The notes under the pieces: model-generated
Seen by the model: only the letters and a program-made list of their open reading frames with translations
The model's database searches: none
What the model was told of the DNA's origin: nothing
IMG/VR virus record: IMGVR_UViG_3300032308_000833
Coordinates: 1 to 64,000 of that record
Source: a virus
Strand: one strand, 5' to 3'
DNA: 64,000 nt
In this document: positions 54,001 to 62,322 of the stretch, in pieces
Position numbering within the stretch: position 1 is the first letter of the stretch
Layout of the letters: each line of letters opens with the position of its first letter
Position numbers and translations under genes: made by a program

Positions 54001-55351
54001 CGTATCTCCAGGAAGTGAGCCATCTCAAAATATCAGTATTGGTGGTGGTTCTGGCGGGTTAGGAATTATGGTTAATCCATCAACCAACGTTGGATATTAT
54101 TTTGAAATTGTTGCACTAACAGAAAACAATATAGAAAAGTATAGTAATGGATCTAACATTGCTAATTTATTGTTTTATAAAGTAGGAAAAGATAGCGAAG
54201 GAAACCTTGGAGTGCCAGTAAAACTTTGGTCTGGTTCAACAAATGTTTTAGTTGACGACGGTAACTTTACTGGTCAATATAGATTAACAGGTGAAGAAAA
54301 TCCAACAGTATACGATATAGCAGTTGAATATCTAGATATAAACCAAACAAGAAAATTTTATTTGTATATAAATAATAACATAGTTGCCATTGTAGATGAC
54401 GCAAGTCCACTTCCAATCTATAACAATATGTGTATTTTTACTAGAGGAACATCAAAGGTTATGTTCGAAAACATATTTGCACTTGGCAGTAACTATGCAA
54501 AAAATATGGAAGAAAGTTTAGATGTCCCTTTTAATAAAATATTTGACAATCAAGAGTTAACCTCTAATGAAGCATTTAGAAAACATGCTCTTAGTTCAGT
54601 AGTTCAGTCTACACATCTATCTGGAATTAGTCCAGCAGAGCCACCATCTTACAATTTTTATTTTGATGAATTTGGATCAATAATGAGAGAGTGTGCATAT
54701 TTTAATGTTAAGTTTGACAAAGCATATCCAGCATTATATTCAAAAATATCTCCAACCTTTAATCAAATTAAGGGATATACTGTTTCAGGATTTGTACCAG
54801 ATGCTTATGGAGCAGAGTTTTTAATTTTTAATGCTACGGATACGGCTTTGTCCTTGGATGAAACATCTGGAAACTATTTAAGAATTCAGGGAGTTGCTTT
54901 TACTCAATCAACTAACAACACATTAACTGTGGATGACTATTATAAAGAAAATTCAAATAATATTAAAACACAATACTTAGATGATGCAACTATACAATCA
55001 AATGTAATCTCAAAAAATAAATATGACAAATTAAAAAATAGTAAATCAAAGTATGGAACAAAAGAATTTACTATTGATGTTCCCTATGTACAATCACGTG
55101 ATGAGGCAGAGTCCTTGCTTGGTTGGATTGTTGACAAAACAATAGACCCTAAGAGTGCAATTAGTCTAGACATTTTTGCTACACCAATAATTCAATTGGG
55201 AGATTTGATAAGTATATATTATAAAGATTTAAATGAAGAAAGTGTTATAGCAGCAGAAGATAAAAGATTTGTTGTATATAACATTACATATTCAAGATCT
55301 TCAATTGGACCAACAATGAAGATATTCTGTTATGAGGTTTCAGATGAGTGA
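51092..55351 (+). CDS. Large minor tail protein (tail tip / baseplate)
   Basis: 1419 aa, start at the ATG overlapping the preceding TAA. The N-terminal 1-200 region (VKGLVLAEWNLNSSENL) resembles tail-tip hub proteins that follow Dit. Middle regions are beta-rich with LFLNGE-like carbohydrate-binding-module strands (VYDIAVEYLDINQTRKFYLY, IVAIVDDASPLPIYNNMCIF), and a C-terminal helical-beta part with YVQSRDEAESLLGWIVDKTI is typical of phage tail-associated lysin/hub C-termini. Likely the central baseplate hub. Confidence 0.72.
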   Translation: MFVKENIKEVFETSNTVGVKGLVLAEWNLNSSENLLKIGNYRYRPLENLSKYKQIFDSYDYKDTGNFYTNATDADIIVDGGVDDDNEPQLFVSNREKESQLFSLEDCFGKFRPRSGINKIRYFNNKYFHNPNSYLSDRPRYYMSDKRDYFKYWSSYRTEDGIERGIAKNISNGKNYIDDVAPFVVYKNSIPTNRIVIKMQTNVGSTDLGSFSTVSGTISDPFYGYENQTTPLVWKVQKLRNNIWTDLISFDQNSTRSDGSKVIKSDGHVELKYGVVTPLKYKDSFNFITILLSSSQLPLTGNYGDAFLVRDNFSGEVGTLYVYNGLGYDEFAANYGWSLLEKEVDKSSLVTELSSPFSYFDNNEKNIKYNQFEYIDGLRVIVTTMNKFDSVFELIELSPRLVADITDNVINYTLNKSISDLNLNGLPVGQLLASGGNLEIIDPSLAFNKNNNLSIISQYLNNNVKFSFYEEVFTGSNDNNYIPLKKFYSDNIPQTDIKNGKTSVELRDLYFYLEQINAPNLFLTNVSVNFAISLLLDYAGFSNYKFKKIDNEKELVIPFFFCNDEKNIAQVLNDLAVSSQSSMFFNEENDLVVMSKNYTVPKINDRSVDMVLYGSNNVLVNKKENIINASLVDTKVLNSGNINYTTRYIQKTLGSIKQATLLDKEKTWVYKPTLLWEVSGKNNTKTVNESASTMSSYILSAIPLASSLNDIAPVIENNTLINNTIDLGENVYWLGNYNGYFYSNGEVIRYDAVEYNVSGFGNLWITNVQDYENYFSQLPFNGKMYPTGLIRIYTELDYVEKNGIKILKNGNVIKNGRAQFGTEITNHYAGLDPYWVNNDNVRGCNMYSEYLFSDKVLDKTVVVGPAGISNNIAKQTTRTSKIKNFLSSSYVSEYDNKNSINNKSGSVQSSALVMTGPSFTFEQKPIDYINYVYKPLNNKFKHFGTRLRIIGNIENNEVRGQSPVGSMTYYVSPGSEPSQNISIGGGSGGLGIMVNPSTNVGYYFEIVALTENNIEKYSNGSNIANLLFYKVGKDSEGNLGVPVKLWSGSTNVLVDDGNFTGQYRLTGEENPTVYDIAVEYLDINQTRKFYLYINNNIVAIVDDASPLPIYNNMCIFTRGTSKVMFENIFALGSNYAKNMEESLDVPFNKIFDNQELTSNEAFRKHALSSVVQSTHLSGISPAEPPSYNFYFDEFGSIMRECAYFNVKFDKAYPALYSKISPTFNQIKGYTVSGFVPDAYGAEFLIFNATDTALSLDETSGNYLRIQGVAFTQSTNNTLTVDDYYKENSNNIKTQYLDDATIQSNVISKNKYDKLKNSKSKYGTKEFTIDVPYVQSRDEAESLLGWIVDKTIDPKSAISLDIFATPIIQLGDLISIYYKDLNEESVIAAEDKRFVVYNITYSRSSIGPTMKIFCYEVSDE

Positions 55352-55826
55352 CGCAACCCCCAATACACCACAGGTAATTTATGATTCTAAAAATAATAAT
55401 TCATTAGTTAAGGTTGCAGATCCACAATATATAATTGTTGGAGATCAAGAAGTATCAATAGACATAATGTCTAATATTATATTTGAAGAAATCGGTAGTC
55501 AAGAAATTATTAATATTGATAGAAATGATACTGTTTTTGGATCTACTCTTTTGCATGAAGGAATTCAAAATAATAACAAAATATTACAAAACTATAACTC
55601 ATATACTATGGCTCCTGTATCTGGAACCTCTTATGAGTATTTTAAAAACTTTACAATTGATCTAGGTAAAAAAGTACCTAATGTTGGTAATGGACCAAAT
55701 GGAGAAAACATATATATAGATGCTTCTAATGAAAGTTTAGTTATAGAATTAGTAAACATAGAAAGTGATGAACAGGTAGAGATTAATATCTTAATTTCAG
55801 GAACTGGGTATTATGATACAATATAA
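55344..55826 (+). CDS. Minor tail protein
   Basis: 160 aa, start at the ATG overlapping the previous TGA by 8 nt (ATGAGTGA). Acidic, beta-rich (PQYIIVGDQEVSIDIMSNII, LVIELVNIESDEQVEINILI). No motif recognised; placed by context in the baseplate gene cluster. Confidence 0.6.
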   Translation: MSDATPNTPQVIYDSKNNNSLVKVADPQYIIVGDQEVSIDIMSNIIFEEIGSQEIINIDRNDTVFGSTLLHEGIQNNNKILQNYNSYTMAPVSGTSYEYFKNFTIDLGKKVPNVGNGPNGENIYIDASNESLVIELVNIESDEQVEINILISGTGYYDTI

Positions 55827-55840
55827 CTTAGGAGATTTTA

Positions 55841-57004
55841 ATGATTACCGATAAAGGCAAAAGCATAATATCTAAATATTTGCTTGGACAAATTCCCTCT
55901 TATGGCTCTTACATAGCAGTTGGATGTGGAGCACGACCATTGGAACCATACGTAAGTGGTACATTACCAGATTATTCATCTAAGACTGAACTAGATTTTG
56001 AGATGTTGAGAGTTCCAGTTTCATCAAAGGGCATAGTAAATGAAGACGGTATATCAAAAATTGTTCTTACTGCAGAATTACCAACAGAAGAAAGATATGA
56101 AATAACAGAGGTTGGCCTTTACTCTGCAGGCTTTAATCCTATAACTGGATCATCAAATAGCAAATCGTTGCTATCTTTTACTCAATTTGAAAATTGGAAA
56201 GTTAATGGGTCTACTACACTAAACTTTGTTGCAGAGCCATTAGACGATCCTTTGATTTTAAATATAATAAAAGATTTTTTTACTATAAATAGCCAATCCC
56301 TAGAATTAGATATTTTTCAAACAAACGCTGACAACCCTATATTTTTAAATGACTCTAGATATCTTAGAAATGAAAGATCAAGATTTTTAAACAACATGGT
56401 TGTTATGAGAGGGGACTCTTCAACTTTTACTGGGTCAGCAGGATCTCTTGTTGGAGCGGGTAACTTTATTCAATTGTCTGGTACATCAATAGACTTATCT
56501 AAATATTCTACATCTGATGAACTTAGATTGGCGTTCAGTGTATTAAATAAAGATGGAACTGATGCAGATATTGATACTTCAAAAATTGCAGTAAGGATTT
56601 TAGTAGAGTTTTTAGCGTCAACTGTTCCTAGTGCTTATGCAAAAATGGAAGCAAGGGTTGATCATGTTAACGATGACTCTGCTTTTGACTTTGATGTAAA
56701 CAGATATTTTGTTGTAAATAAAGAACTTAAAGATATAAACATAACTCAGGGTTTTCCTTGGAAATCTGTTGATACAATTAAAGTTTATGCTCAAGTTCTC
56801 ACTGGTGCATCAACTGCTAATACTGTAGATGATTCTTATTATGTAGCAATAGATGCTTTAAGAATAGAAAGCAAAAACAATTTAAATCCAGCGTACGGAC
56901 TAACTGGATATTCAGTAATAAGAAATGCTGATTCTTTACCTATAATTAAAAGTCCCAATACTAGCAACTACATAGAGTTTAGATTTAGTGTGGATGTTGA
57001 GTAA
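55841..57004 (+). CDS. Minor tail / baseplate protein
   Basis: 387 aa after AGGAGATT. The N-terminus (ITDKGKSIISKYLLGQIPSY, YIAVGCGARPL) and the EITEVGLYSAGFNP segment are typical of tail-fibre-like minor tail proteins in actinophages (GxxxIxKYLxGQ...AIGxG and EVGLYS motifs). The second half is beta-rich with a DELRLAFSVLNKDG carbohydrate-binding-like portion. Ends by overlapping the next ATG. Confidence 0.68.
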   Translation: MITDKGKSIISKYLLGQIPSYGSYIAVGCGARPLEPYVSGTLPDYSSKTELDFEMLRVPVSSKGIVNEDGISKIVLTAELPTEERYEITEVGLYSAGFNPITGSSNSKSLLSFTQFENWKVNGSTTLNFVAEPLDDPLILNIIKDFFTINSQSLELDIFQTNADNPIFLNDSRYLRNERSRFLNNMVVMRGDSSTFTGSAGSLVGAGNFIQLSGTSIDLSKYSTSDELRLAFSVLNKDGTDADIDTSKIAVRILVEFLASTVPSAYAKMEARVDHVNDDSAFDFDVNRYFVVNKELKDINITQGFPWKSVDTIKVYAQVLTGASTANTVDDSYYVAIDALRIESKNNLNPAYGLTGYSVIRNADSLPIIKSPNTSNYIEFRFSVDVE

Positions 57005-57549
57005 TGGTTGATAGTAATATTAAAAAAATAACAATTCTTAAAAAAGATCTTCCTGATTATATAGGAGATAACGATAGTTTGTCTTATCAAATAAGATACA
57101 GGGTTGTGTCAGAAGATAAAAACAGAACCTCACACTGGTCACCAATTTATAAAGTTGGAGAAACTAGTACCTTTGAAGAAGTTGGTTTTGACATTGAAGA
57201 TATTGCAGGAACGAGTATTCCTCATAATGTTATTATAAATGATGTAGCACATCTTGCAGGAATTTCTTGGACTATGCCAGCACTTTTAATAACTAATCCA
57301 ACTAATGAAGAAAAAATATTACAAGAAAAGCAAGCGTCAATAAAAAACTTTGATATTTATGTTCAATGGAAAACAGGTGGAACATATGGAAATTGGACAT
57401 GGGTTGGAGTTTCGCAGGGTACTCAATACTCTATGACATATCCATCTACAGGGCCAACACATATGAAGTTTAGAGTACAAAAGATTACACAAGTTAAACA
57501 GGCTTTTGATGCTGCTACATATCTAATTAGTAGTGAACAAACCCTTTAA
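57004..57549 (+). CDS. Minor tail protein with FN3-like fold
   Basis: 181 aa. SLSYQIRYRVVSEDKNRTSH, WSPIYKV and a second FDIYVQWKTGGTYGNWTWVG, then MKFRVQKITQ form an Ig/FN3-like strand arrangement as in actinophage minor tail proteins that carry the RYRVVSEDxxRxSxWSP motif. Coupled by TAATG overlap. Function probably structural or glycan contact. Confidence 0.66.
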   Translation: MVDSNIKKITILKKDLPDYIGDNDSLSYQIRYRVVSEDKNRTSHWSPIYKVGETSTFEEVGFDIEDIAGTSIPHNVIINDVAHLAGISWTMPALLITNPTNEEKILQEKQASIKNFDIYVQWKTGGTYGNWTWVGVSQGTQYSMTYPSTGPTHMKFRVQKITQVKQAFDAATYLISSEQTL

Positions 57550-57558
57550 TGGTATAAT
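57550..57558 (+). promoter_or_regulatory. Extended -10 late promoter
   Basis: TGG plus TATAAT, 9 nt to the ATG at 57568; very short leader without SD. Confidence 0.62.
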
Positions 57559-57567
57559 GGAATAACT

Positions 57568-58008
57568 ATGGCTAGAATACCTCTCCCAAATCGTGGTCAA
57601 CCACTTGATGTTGCCTATATGTATCAAATAGCAGATACTTTAAATACATTGTCTACTCAAGTTTCCCCTTCACTTAATAAATATTTAACAATAGATACTA
57701 TATCTTCTGGAAAACAAGATGTGAAATCATCTGAAATGAGAATGGTTGGTGGATATGTAGAGGTTGCAAATAATAGTACAGTTAGTGCTGGAAACGAACT
57801 TCCATTTTCTTTAAGTTATTCTGGATTTAAGTATGCTCCAATTGTTACTGCTACCCCAATAAATATTGATGGTACTTCTGCTGGATCTGACATTTCTGTA
57901 GTGTTAAAAAATGTTACAGTGTCAAAAGTGGATGGAGTTGTAAAGTTTAAAACAAGTGGCAATGTTTCTATTGGTATCAATATAATTGCACTTGGAATTC
58001 CTAATTAA
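57568..58008 (+). CDS. Minor tail protein
   Basis: 146 aa starting ARIPLPNRGQPLDVAYMYQI, an N-terminal motif (IPLPxRGQPxDxxYxxxIA) of small baseplate-associated proteins in actinophages. The rest is a beta domain (VTATPINIDGTSAGSDISVV). Last gene of the tail module; it overlaps the zinc-ribbon gene that opens the next module. Confidence 0.66.
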   Translation: MARIPLPNRGQPLDVAYMYQIADTLNTLSTQVSPSLNKYLTIDTISSGKQDVKSSEMRMVGGYVEVANNSTVSAGNELPFSLSYSGFKYAPIVTATPINIDGTSAGSDISVVLKNVTVSKVDGVVKFKTSGNVSIGINIIALGIPN

Positions 58009-58199
58009 TGTTACAGTGTAAAAAATGTAAGGGAAGAATGTTTCTTGACAGACTTTATAGTTCACGTCTTCATCTAGAATTATATTGCATGTCTTGTGGG
58101 ACAAGAGAGTTTATGAACCCACCACAGAGCGTCATAGGAGGATCATGGCTGTTAGAAAAGGAAATCTTGAGAGCGAAGCATACAATCTCGCCCCTGTAA
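58008..58199 (+). CDS. Zinc-ribbon protein at the head of the replication module
   Basis: 63 aa with CKKC (4-7) and CMSC (28-31), a classical zinc ribbon, and an ILRAKHTISPL end that I know from similar actinophage proteins. Starts inside the preceding stop (TAATG). Overlaps the start of the HTH gene by 55 nt. Presumably nucleic-acid binding; may act with the HTH protein. Confidence 0.7.
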   Translation: MLQCKKCKGRMFLDRLYSSRLHLELYCMSCGTREFMNPPQSVIGGSWLLEKEILRAKHTISPL

Positions 58200-58690
58200 T
58201 ACCTGGCAATAAAAAGGTTTGGTTTTTAAACGGTGAGTTAGTAAGGATTCATCATTTTAATAAATCTAATGGAATCATGTCTGTATATAATATTAATAAA
58301 GATAGAATTGAAAGTTGTTTAATTTCTGATTTTAAAAATAAAAGAGAACGTGCATATACAGTTAGAGAAACGGCTGAACTAGTAAATAGACATAAAAAAT
58401 ATATGCCATCTTTAATGAGACGAGGGATTATACCATTCCCTACTGGATCACAAAAAGGCGGGGCACGAGGATGGCAAGTAAGATCATATTATTCAGAATC
58501 ACAAGTAAAAGACATACGTGATATACTTGCTTCGTACCATATAGGTAGACCAAGGAAAGATAATTTAATTACAAATGATATTACTCCTAGTACGCAAGAG
58601 TTGACTAGAAGAATGGGTGATGGTATACTTAAATATACGAAGACAGAAGACGGTAGATTTATTCCAATTTGGAACGAATCGATTAACTAG
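58145..58690 (+). CDS. Helix-turn-helix DNA-binding protein (MerR-like)
   Basis: 181 aa, start at the ATG after ATAGGAGGATC (an upstream in-frame ATG is inside the zinc-ribbon gene without SD). A central YTVRETAELVNRHKKYMPSL, MRRGIIPFPTG... RSYYSESQVKDI region is a winged HTH of the MerR/excisionase type. The C-terminal STQELTRRMGDGILKYTKTE is conserved in actinophage homologues placed before the helicase gene. Could regulate replication genes or load replication proteins. Confidence 0.75.
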   Translation: MAVRKGNLESEAYNLAPVIPGNKKVWFLNGELVRIHHFNKSNGIMSVYNINKDRIESCLISDFKNKRERAYTVRETAELVNRHKKYMPSLMRRGIIPFPTGSQKGGARGWQVRSYYSESQVKDIRDILASYHIGRPRKDNLITNDITPSTQELTRRMGDGILKYTKTEDGRFIPIWNESIN

Positions 58691-58705
58691 CAATAAGGAG
58701 TGGGT

Positions 58706-58915
58706 ATGCAAGAAAACGATAATACCAAGGTTTCTATTACTCTTGGTTATACATTAAATCTAGGTAATTTTCAATCACTAAGATTAGATCTTGGTGTGGT
58801 AGATTCTAAGAAAGATGGAGAAACTACTAGCGAAGCATTTGAAAGAGTTTATGGTTTTGTTGAAAGTAAACTTACTGAAAAAATTAACGAAGCAAAAGCA
58901 GAAATAATCGATTAG
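58706..58915 (+). CDS. Hypothetical 69-aa protein
   Basis: Start at the ATG after AAGGAGTGGG; a GTG two codons upstream is possible. Beta-strand N-terminus (KVSITLGYTLNLGNFQSLRL) and a C-terminal amphipathic helix (EAFERVYGFVESKLTEKINE). A pattern common in small actinophage proteins of the replication region; function unknown. Confidence 0.66.
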   Translation: MQENDNTKVSITLGYTLNLGNFQSLRLDLGVVDSKKDGETTSEAFERVYGFVESKLTEKINEAKAEIID

Positions 58916-59223
58916 TGGCTGAACGCAAAGACCGAATGGCTTTGCTAGGAACATACGCTAAACACCATAAGGTTAAGTATGGGCAACAGCCATCAATAAA
59001 TAAATGGACAGAGCAGTGGTCTGCTGATGCTCTTATAGAATCATACGGTTTAGGTACATGCTATGATTTGCTTGAATATTATTTCAAGGTAGCACAAAGT
59101 CCTAGTTGGAACTATTTTTCATACAATGCTGAAAAAATTTGGAATGCTAAAATAGATAAAGAAAAAGATAACTTTGAAAGATTAGAAAGACGAAAAAAAG
59201 CAAAGGAGTGGTTAAGTGAATAA
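58915..59223 (+). CDS. Replication-associated protein, possible helicase loader
   Basis: 102 aa with GTG start sharing one base with the preceding stop. Helical and basic/aromatic: ALLGTYAKHHKVKYGQQPSI, NKWTEQWSADALIESYG, YYFKVAQSPSWNYF, and a charged end FERLERRKKAKEWL. Immediately upstream of the helicase (8-nt overlap GTGAATAA), the place where loader or adaptor proteins often lie; this role is inferred only from position. Confidence 0.6.
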   Translation: MAERKDRMALLGTYAKHHKVKYGQQPSINKWTEQWSADALIESYGLGTCYDLLEYYFKVAQSPSWNYFSYNAEKIWNAKIDKEKDNFERLERRKKAKEWLSE

Positions 59224-60442
59224 TGTTGAAGCAAAAGTAATTTCTGCAGTATTACAAGACAAGCAATTACATGTTCTGCTTCAAAACAATGTTGACAATC
59301 TATTAAAAACCCATAATGATATTTGGAACTTTATTAGAATATACTTTGAACAAAACTCCTCAGTTCCACCAGTATCCCTTGTCGTAGAAAAATTTAGAGA
59401 CTTTAAGCCAGTAGAAAATGTAGGATCAACAAAACATCATTTAGAAGAATTACAAATTGAATATTTAAACGATAGTCTTAAAGATATATTAAGATCTGCT
59501 GCATCTGATGTTTCAGATAACAAAGGTACAGAAGCCTTAAATAATCTTATTACAAAAACTTCAGAATTAAAAAAGAACACTTCTGCAATACGTGATATTG
59601 ATGTCACTGACTTACAGTCTGCTATTGCATATTTTGAAAATCTTAAAAAACAACAAGAACTTGGTTTGGTAGGAATTACCACTGGGCTTCCAGGGTTTGA
59701 TAACTACTTACCGTCAGGAATCATGCCAGGGCAACTGGGAGTGTTTCTTGCATACCCAGGTATAGGTAAGTCTTGGTTAGCCCTTTATTTTGCCGTACAG
59801 GCCTGGAAACAAGGCAAATCTCCACTGATCATATCTTTAGAAATGGGTGAAGCAGAAGTCAGAAATCGTGTCTACACGATCATGGGAGAAGGACTTTGGT
59901 CACACAGAAAATTAAGCAAGGGTGAGATTGAACTTGACATGTTTAACAAGTGGCATGCAAATAAAATTTCAGGGAAACCAGAATTTCATATTATCTCAAA
60001 TGACAATGGTGGAGAGATTAATCCATCAGTACTTCGTGGAAAAATAGATCAGTATAAACCAGACTTTGTTATTGTTGATTATTTACAACTTATGAGTCCA
60101 AACCAAAGGTCTGACAACGAAACGGTACGAATGAAAAACCTTTCAAGAGAACTTAAACTTATGGCTATTGGTGAAGAGATTCCTATTATTGCAATATCTT
60201 CTGCAACTCCAGACGATGTAAACGATTTGAGCAGTGTCCCAACATTGGGTCAAACTGCATGGTCTAGACAGATTGCATATGATGCTGATTGGGTAATGGC
60301 ACTTGGTCGTGCATCCAATAGTGACATTATCGAATGTGCTTTCAGAAAGAACAGAAATGGATTTATGGGTGAGTTCCTTGTTCAGGTAGACTTTGATAAA
60401 GGGTATTACAGATACAAAGATTATGAAGATAAGCAGTTATAA
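59216..60442 (+). CDS. DnaB-type replicative helicase
   Basis: 408 aa, GTG start. Walker A at about 179-187 (AYPGIGKSW), a SLEMGEAEVRNRV switch region (208-220), Walker B FVIVDYLQL (284-292, D288), and the DnaB C-terminal signature AWSRQIAYDADWVMAL with an arginine-finger-like RKNRNGFMG near the end. The N-terminal domain is short and helical, as in phage DnaB proteins. It should unwind DNA ahead of the phage polymerase. Five genes in this cluster are head-to-tail overlapping, a replication operon. Confidence 0.9.
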   Translation: MNNVEAKVISAVLQDKQLHVLLQNNVDNLLKTHNDIWNFIRIYFEQNSSVPPVSLVVEKFRDFKPVENVGSTKHHLEELQIEYLNDSLKDILRSAASDVSDNKGTEALNNLITKTSELKKNTSAIRDIDVTDLQSAIAYFENLKKQQELGLVGITTGLPGFDNYLPSGIMPGQLGVFLAYPGIGKSWLALYFAVQAWKQGKSPLIISLEMGEAEVRNRVYTIMGEGLWSHRKLSKGEIELDMFNKWHANKISGKPEFHIISNDNGGEINPSVLRGKIDQYKPDFVIVDYLQLMSPNQRSDNETVRMKNLSRELKLMAIGEEIPIIAISSATPDDVNDLSSVPTLGQTAWSRQIAYDADWVMALGRASNSDIIECAFRKNRNGFMGEFLVQVDFDKGYYRYKDYEDKQL

Positions 60443-60448
60443 TAGTAT

Positions 60449-60775
60449 GTGGACAATTATCATCATAAACCTATCAAGAACTTTAACCTCAGTGGAACCA
60501 TACACGATGATTCAGCCATTGAAAGGCTTAAATCTGAATATGTAAAACTGCTAGTATCAGAGATGAGGCTATCTGGTTATGTGCCAAAATTTGACATAGA
60601 ACCTGACTTTACGATAGACTATAATCTAAAGACAAAAAGTTTTGAGTTTGAAATAACAATATACGGAATATATGTAGGAAAGAGAAAGAGTGAATGGATA
60701 GACGGAATAAGTCAGGCAACACCAATATATACACTAAAGAACAAATCGAAAGAGTCATTGAAGGATCAGGTTTAA
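60449..60775 (+). CDS. Conserved hypothetical protein between helicase and primase
   Basis: 108 aa, GTG start. YVPKFDIEPDFTIDYNLKTK, FEFEITIYGIYVGKRKSEWI and a final IYTLKNKSKESLKDQV match a family I know in the same position in large actinophages. Function unknown; beta-sheet rich, may bind nucleic acid. The primase gene overlaps its last 82 nt. Confidence 0.7.
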   Translation: MDNYHHKPIKNFNLSGTIHDDSAIERLKSEYVKLLVSEMRLSGYVPKFDIEPDFTIDYNLKTKSFEFEITIYGIYVGKRKSEWIDGISQATPIYTLKNKSKESLKDQV

Positions 60776-61638
60776 ACATTGAGTCACAAGTAGGCTCTGA
60801 ATTTATTGTATTTTGTCCGTTTCATAATAATCATAGAACTCCAGCAGGCGAAGTTAACATGAACACTGGAATGTTTTTTTGTTTCTCTTGTAATAAAATA
60901 GCAGATTTAATTGAGTTTGTAATGCATATTACAGGTAGAACATATTTTGAATCCGTGAGATTTATTAAAGACAAAGAACAGAATATAGATATTGAAAAAC
61001 AGATTAATAAAAAGTTATCTGTTAAACCAGATTTTGTTCAGTTTGACGAGTTAATAATTAAAAGATTAAATAATCAGGCTTTAGAGTCTTCAAGGGCAAT
61101 AGAATATTATGCTAAAAGAAAAGTAACTAAAGAATCAATAGTTAAGTTTGGTTTAGGTTATTCTGAAAAACAAGATATGGTAACAATACCAGTTCACTCA
61201 CCAGACGGAATGATGATAGGTTTTGTTGGAAGATCTATCGATGGAAAAGAATTTAAAAATACTCCAGGTATGCCAAAATCTAAAACATTGTTTAATCTTA
61301 ATAGAGTTAAGGCTGCTAATAAAGTTTATGTGGTAGAATCTTCTTTTGATGTTATAAGATTAGATCAAGTTGGATTTCCAGCAGTTGCAACACTTGGGGC
61401 AACAATATCTAGTCAACAGGTAGAGTTGCTTAAAAAATATTTTAATGATATTATTGTTATTGCAGACAATGATGAAGCAGGAAGTAACATGAAAGACAGG
61501 CTTATGGAAAAACTTGGCTCTCGTGTTGGTGTAATAAAGTTAGAAAAGCAGTACAAAGATATTGGCGACATGGATGACGAATCTATAAAGAAACTTGAAT
61601 TTAGATTTGACAACTCTATAATCGCTATGCTAAAATAG
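60694..61638 (+). CDS. DnaG-type primase
   Basis: 314 aa, shorter than bacterial DnaG. Zinc-binding C41-x2-H44 (CPFHNNHRTP) and C63-x2-C66 (FCFSC) form the primase zinc domain. The TOPRIM domain has VYVVESSFDVIRL (E215) and VIADNDEAGS (D258, D260), one residue different from the usual VVEGxxD and DxDxAG motifs but with the acidic residues kept. No separate helicase-binding domain is visible. Makes primers for lagging-strand synthesis with the adjacent helicase. Confidence 0.87.
   Translation: MDRRNKSGNTNIYTKEQIERVIEGSGLNIESQVGSEFIVFCPFHNNHRTPAGEVNMNTGMFFCFSCNKIADLIEFVMHITGRTYFESVRFIKDKEQNIDIEKQINKKLSVKPDFVQFDELIIKRLNNQALESSRAIEYYAKRKVTKESIVKFGLGYSEKQDMVTIPVHSPDGMMIGFVGRSIDGKEFKNTPGMPKSKTLFNLNRVKAANKVYVVESSFDVIRLDQVGFPAVATLGATISSQQVELLKKYFNDIIVIADNDEAGSNMKDRLMEKLGSRVGVIKLEKQYKDIGDMDDESIKKLEFRFDNSIIAMLK
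61628..61636 (+). promoter_or_regulatory. Extended -10 promoter of the ssDNA-binding protein gene
   Basis: TGC plus TAAAAT at the end of the primase gene; leader has AAAGGAGAA as SD before the ATG at 61663. Confidence 0.5.
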
Positions 61639-61662
61639 AATAGAACAAACAAAGGAGAACGA

Positions 61663-62319
61663 ATGAGCGTAGTAAAGGGATTAAAAAATATCAACGCCCT
61701 GCTCGACAAACCAAAATATGAAGGTACAGGATCAAAAGTAAAGTGGTTAAAACTTGCAGATGGTCAATCAGCAAAAATCAGATTCATTGAAGAACTTGAT
61801 GAAGATTCTGCTAACTATAATGAAAAACGTGGACTAGCACTAGTTGTTAGAGAACACGTAAATCCAAAAGACTACAAGCGTCGTGCTGTAGATACAATGG
61901 AAACAGAAGGCCGCGATTGGGCTGAAGAAATGCATCGTAAAGATCCAAAGGCTGGCTGGAGAGGCCGTCTTCGTTTCTACTGCAACGTTCTTGTAGACGA
62001 TGGCATTGAAGCACCATATGTTGCAATTTGGTCTATGGGACTAAGCAAGCAATCATCCTTCAATACAATTCGTGAATATGCTTTAGAAACAGGAAGCATT
62101 TCAAATATTACATGGAAGTTAAAGCGTAACGGTCAGGGAACTGAAACTAGTTACACTCTTATTCCATCTGCTCCAGATACAGAACCGTTTAATTGGGAAG
62201 GTATTGAACCTCATCCATTAGAATTGGCTCTTAAGAAAGTTCCTTATGCAGAACAAGAGGCTTTCTACTTGGGGTTTGATTCTCCATCTACTACTTCGTC
62301 AACAAACACTGACTGGTAA
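61663..62319 (+). CDS. Single-stranded DNA-binding protein (gp32-like)
   Basis: 218 aa. VKWLKLADGQSAKIRFIEEL, NEKRGLALVVREHVNPKDYK, RRAVDTMETEGRDWAEEM, RGRLRFYCNVLVDDG and NTIREYALETGSISNITWKL follow the OB-fold pattern of the phage ssDNA-binding proteins that lie between primase and polymerase in actinophages. The C-terminus is Ser/Thr rich and ends DW. Compared with relatives I recall, the metal-binding cysteines near EGRxxAxE are absent. Own promoter and strong SD suggest abundant expression, fitting a coating protein. Confidence 0.75.
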   Translation: MSVVKGLKNINALLDKPKYEGTGSKVKWLKLADGQSAKIRFIEELDEDSANYNEKRGLALVVREHVNPKDYKRRAVDTMETEGRDWAEEMHRKDPKAGWRGRLRFYCNVLVDDGIEAPYVAIWSMGLSKQSSFNTIREYALETGSISNITWKLKRNGQGTETSYTLIPSAPDTEPFNWEGIEPHPLELALKKVPYAEQEAFYLGFDSPSTTSSTNTDW

Positions 62320-62322
62320 TAG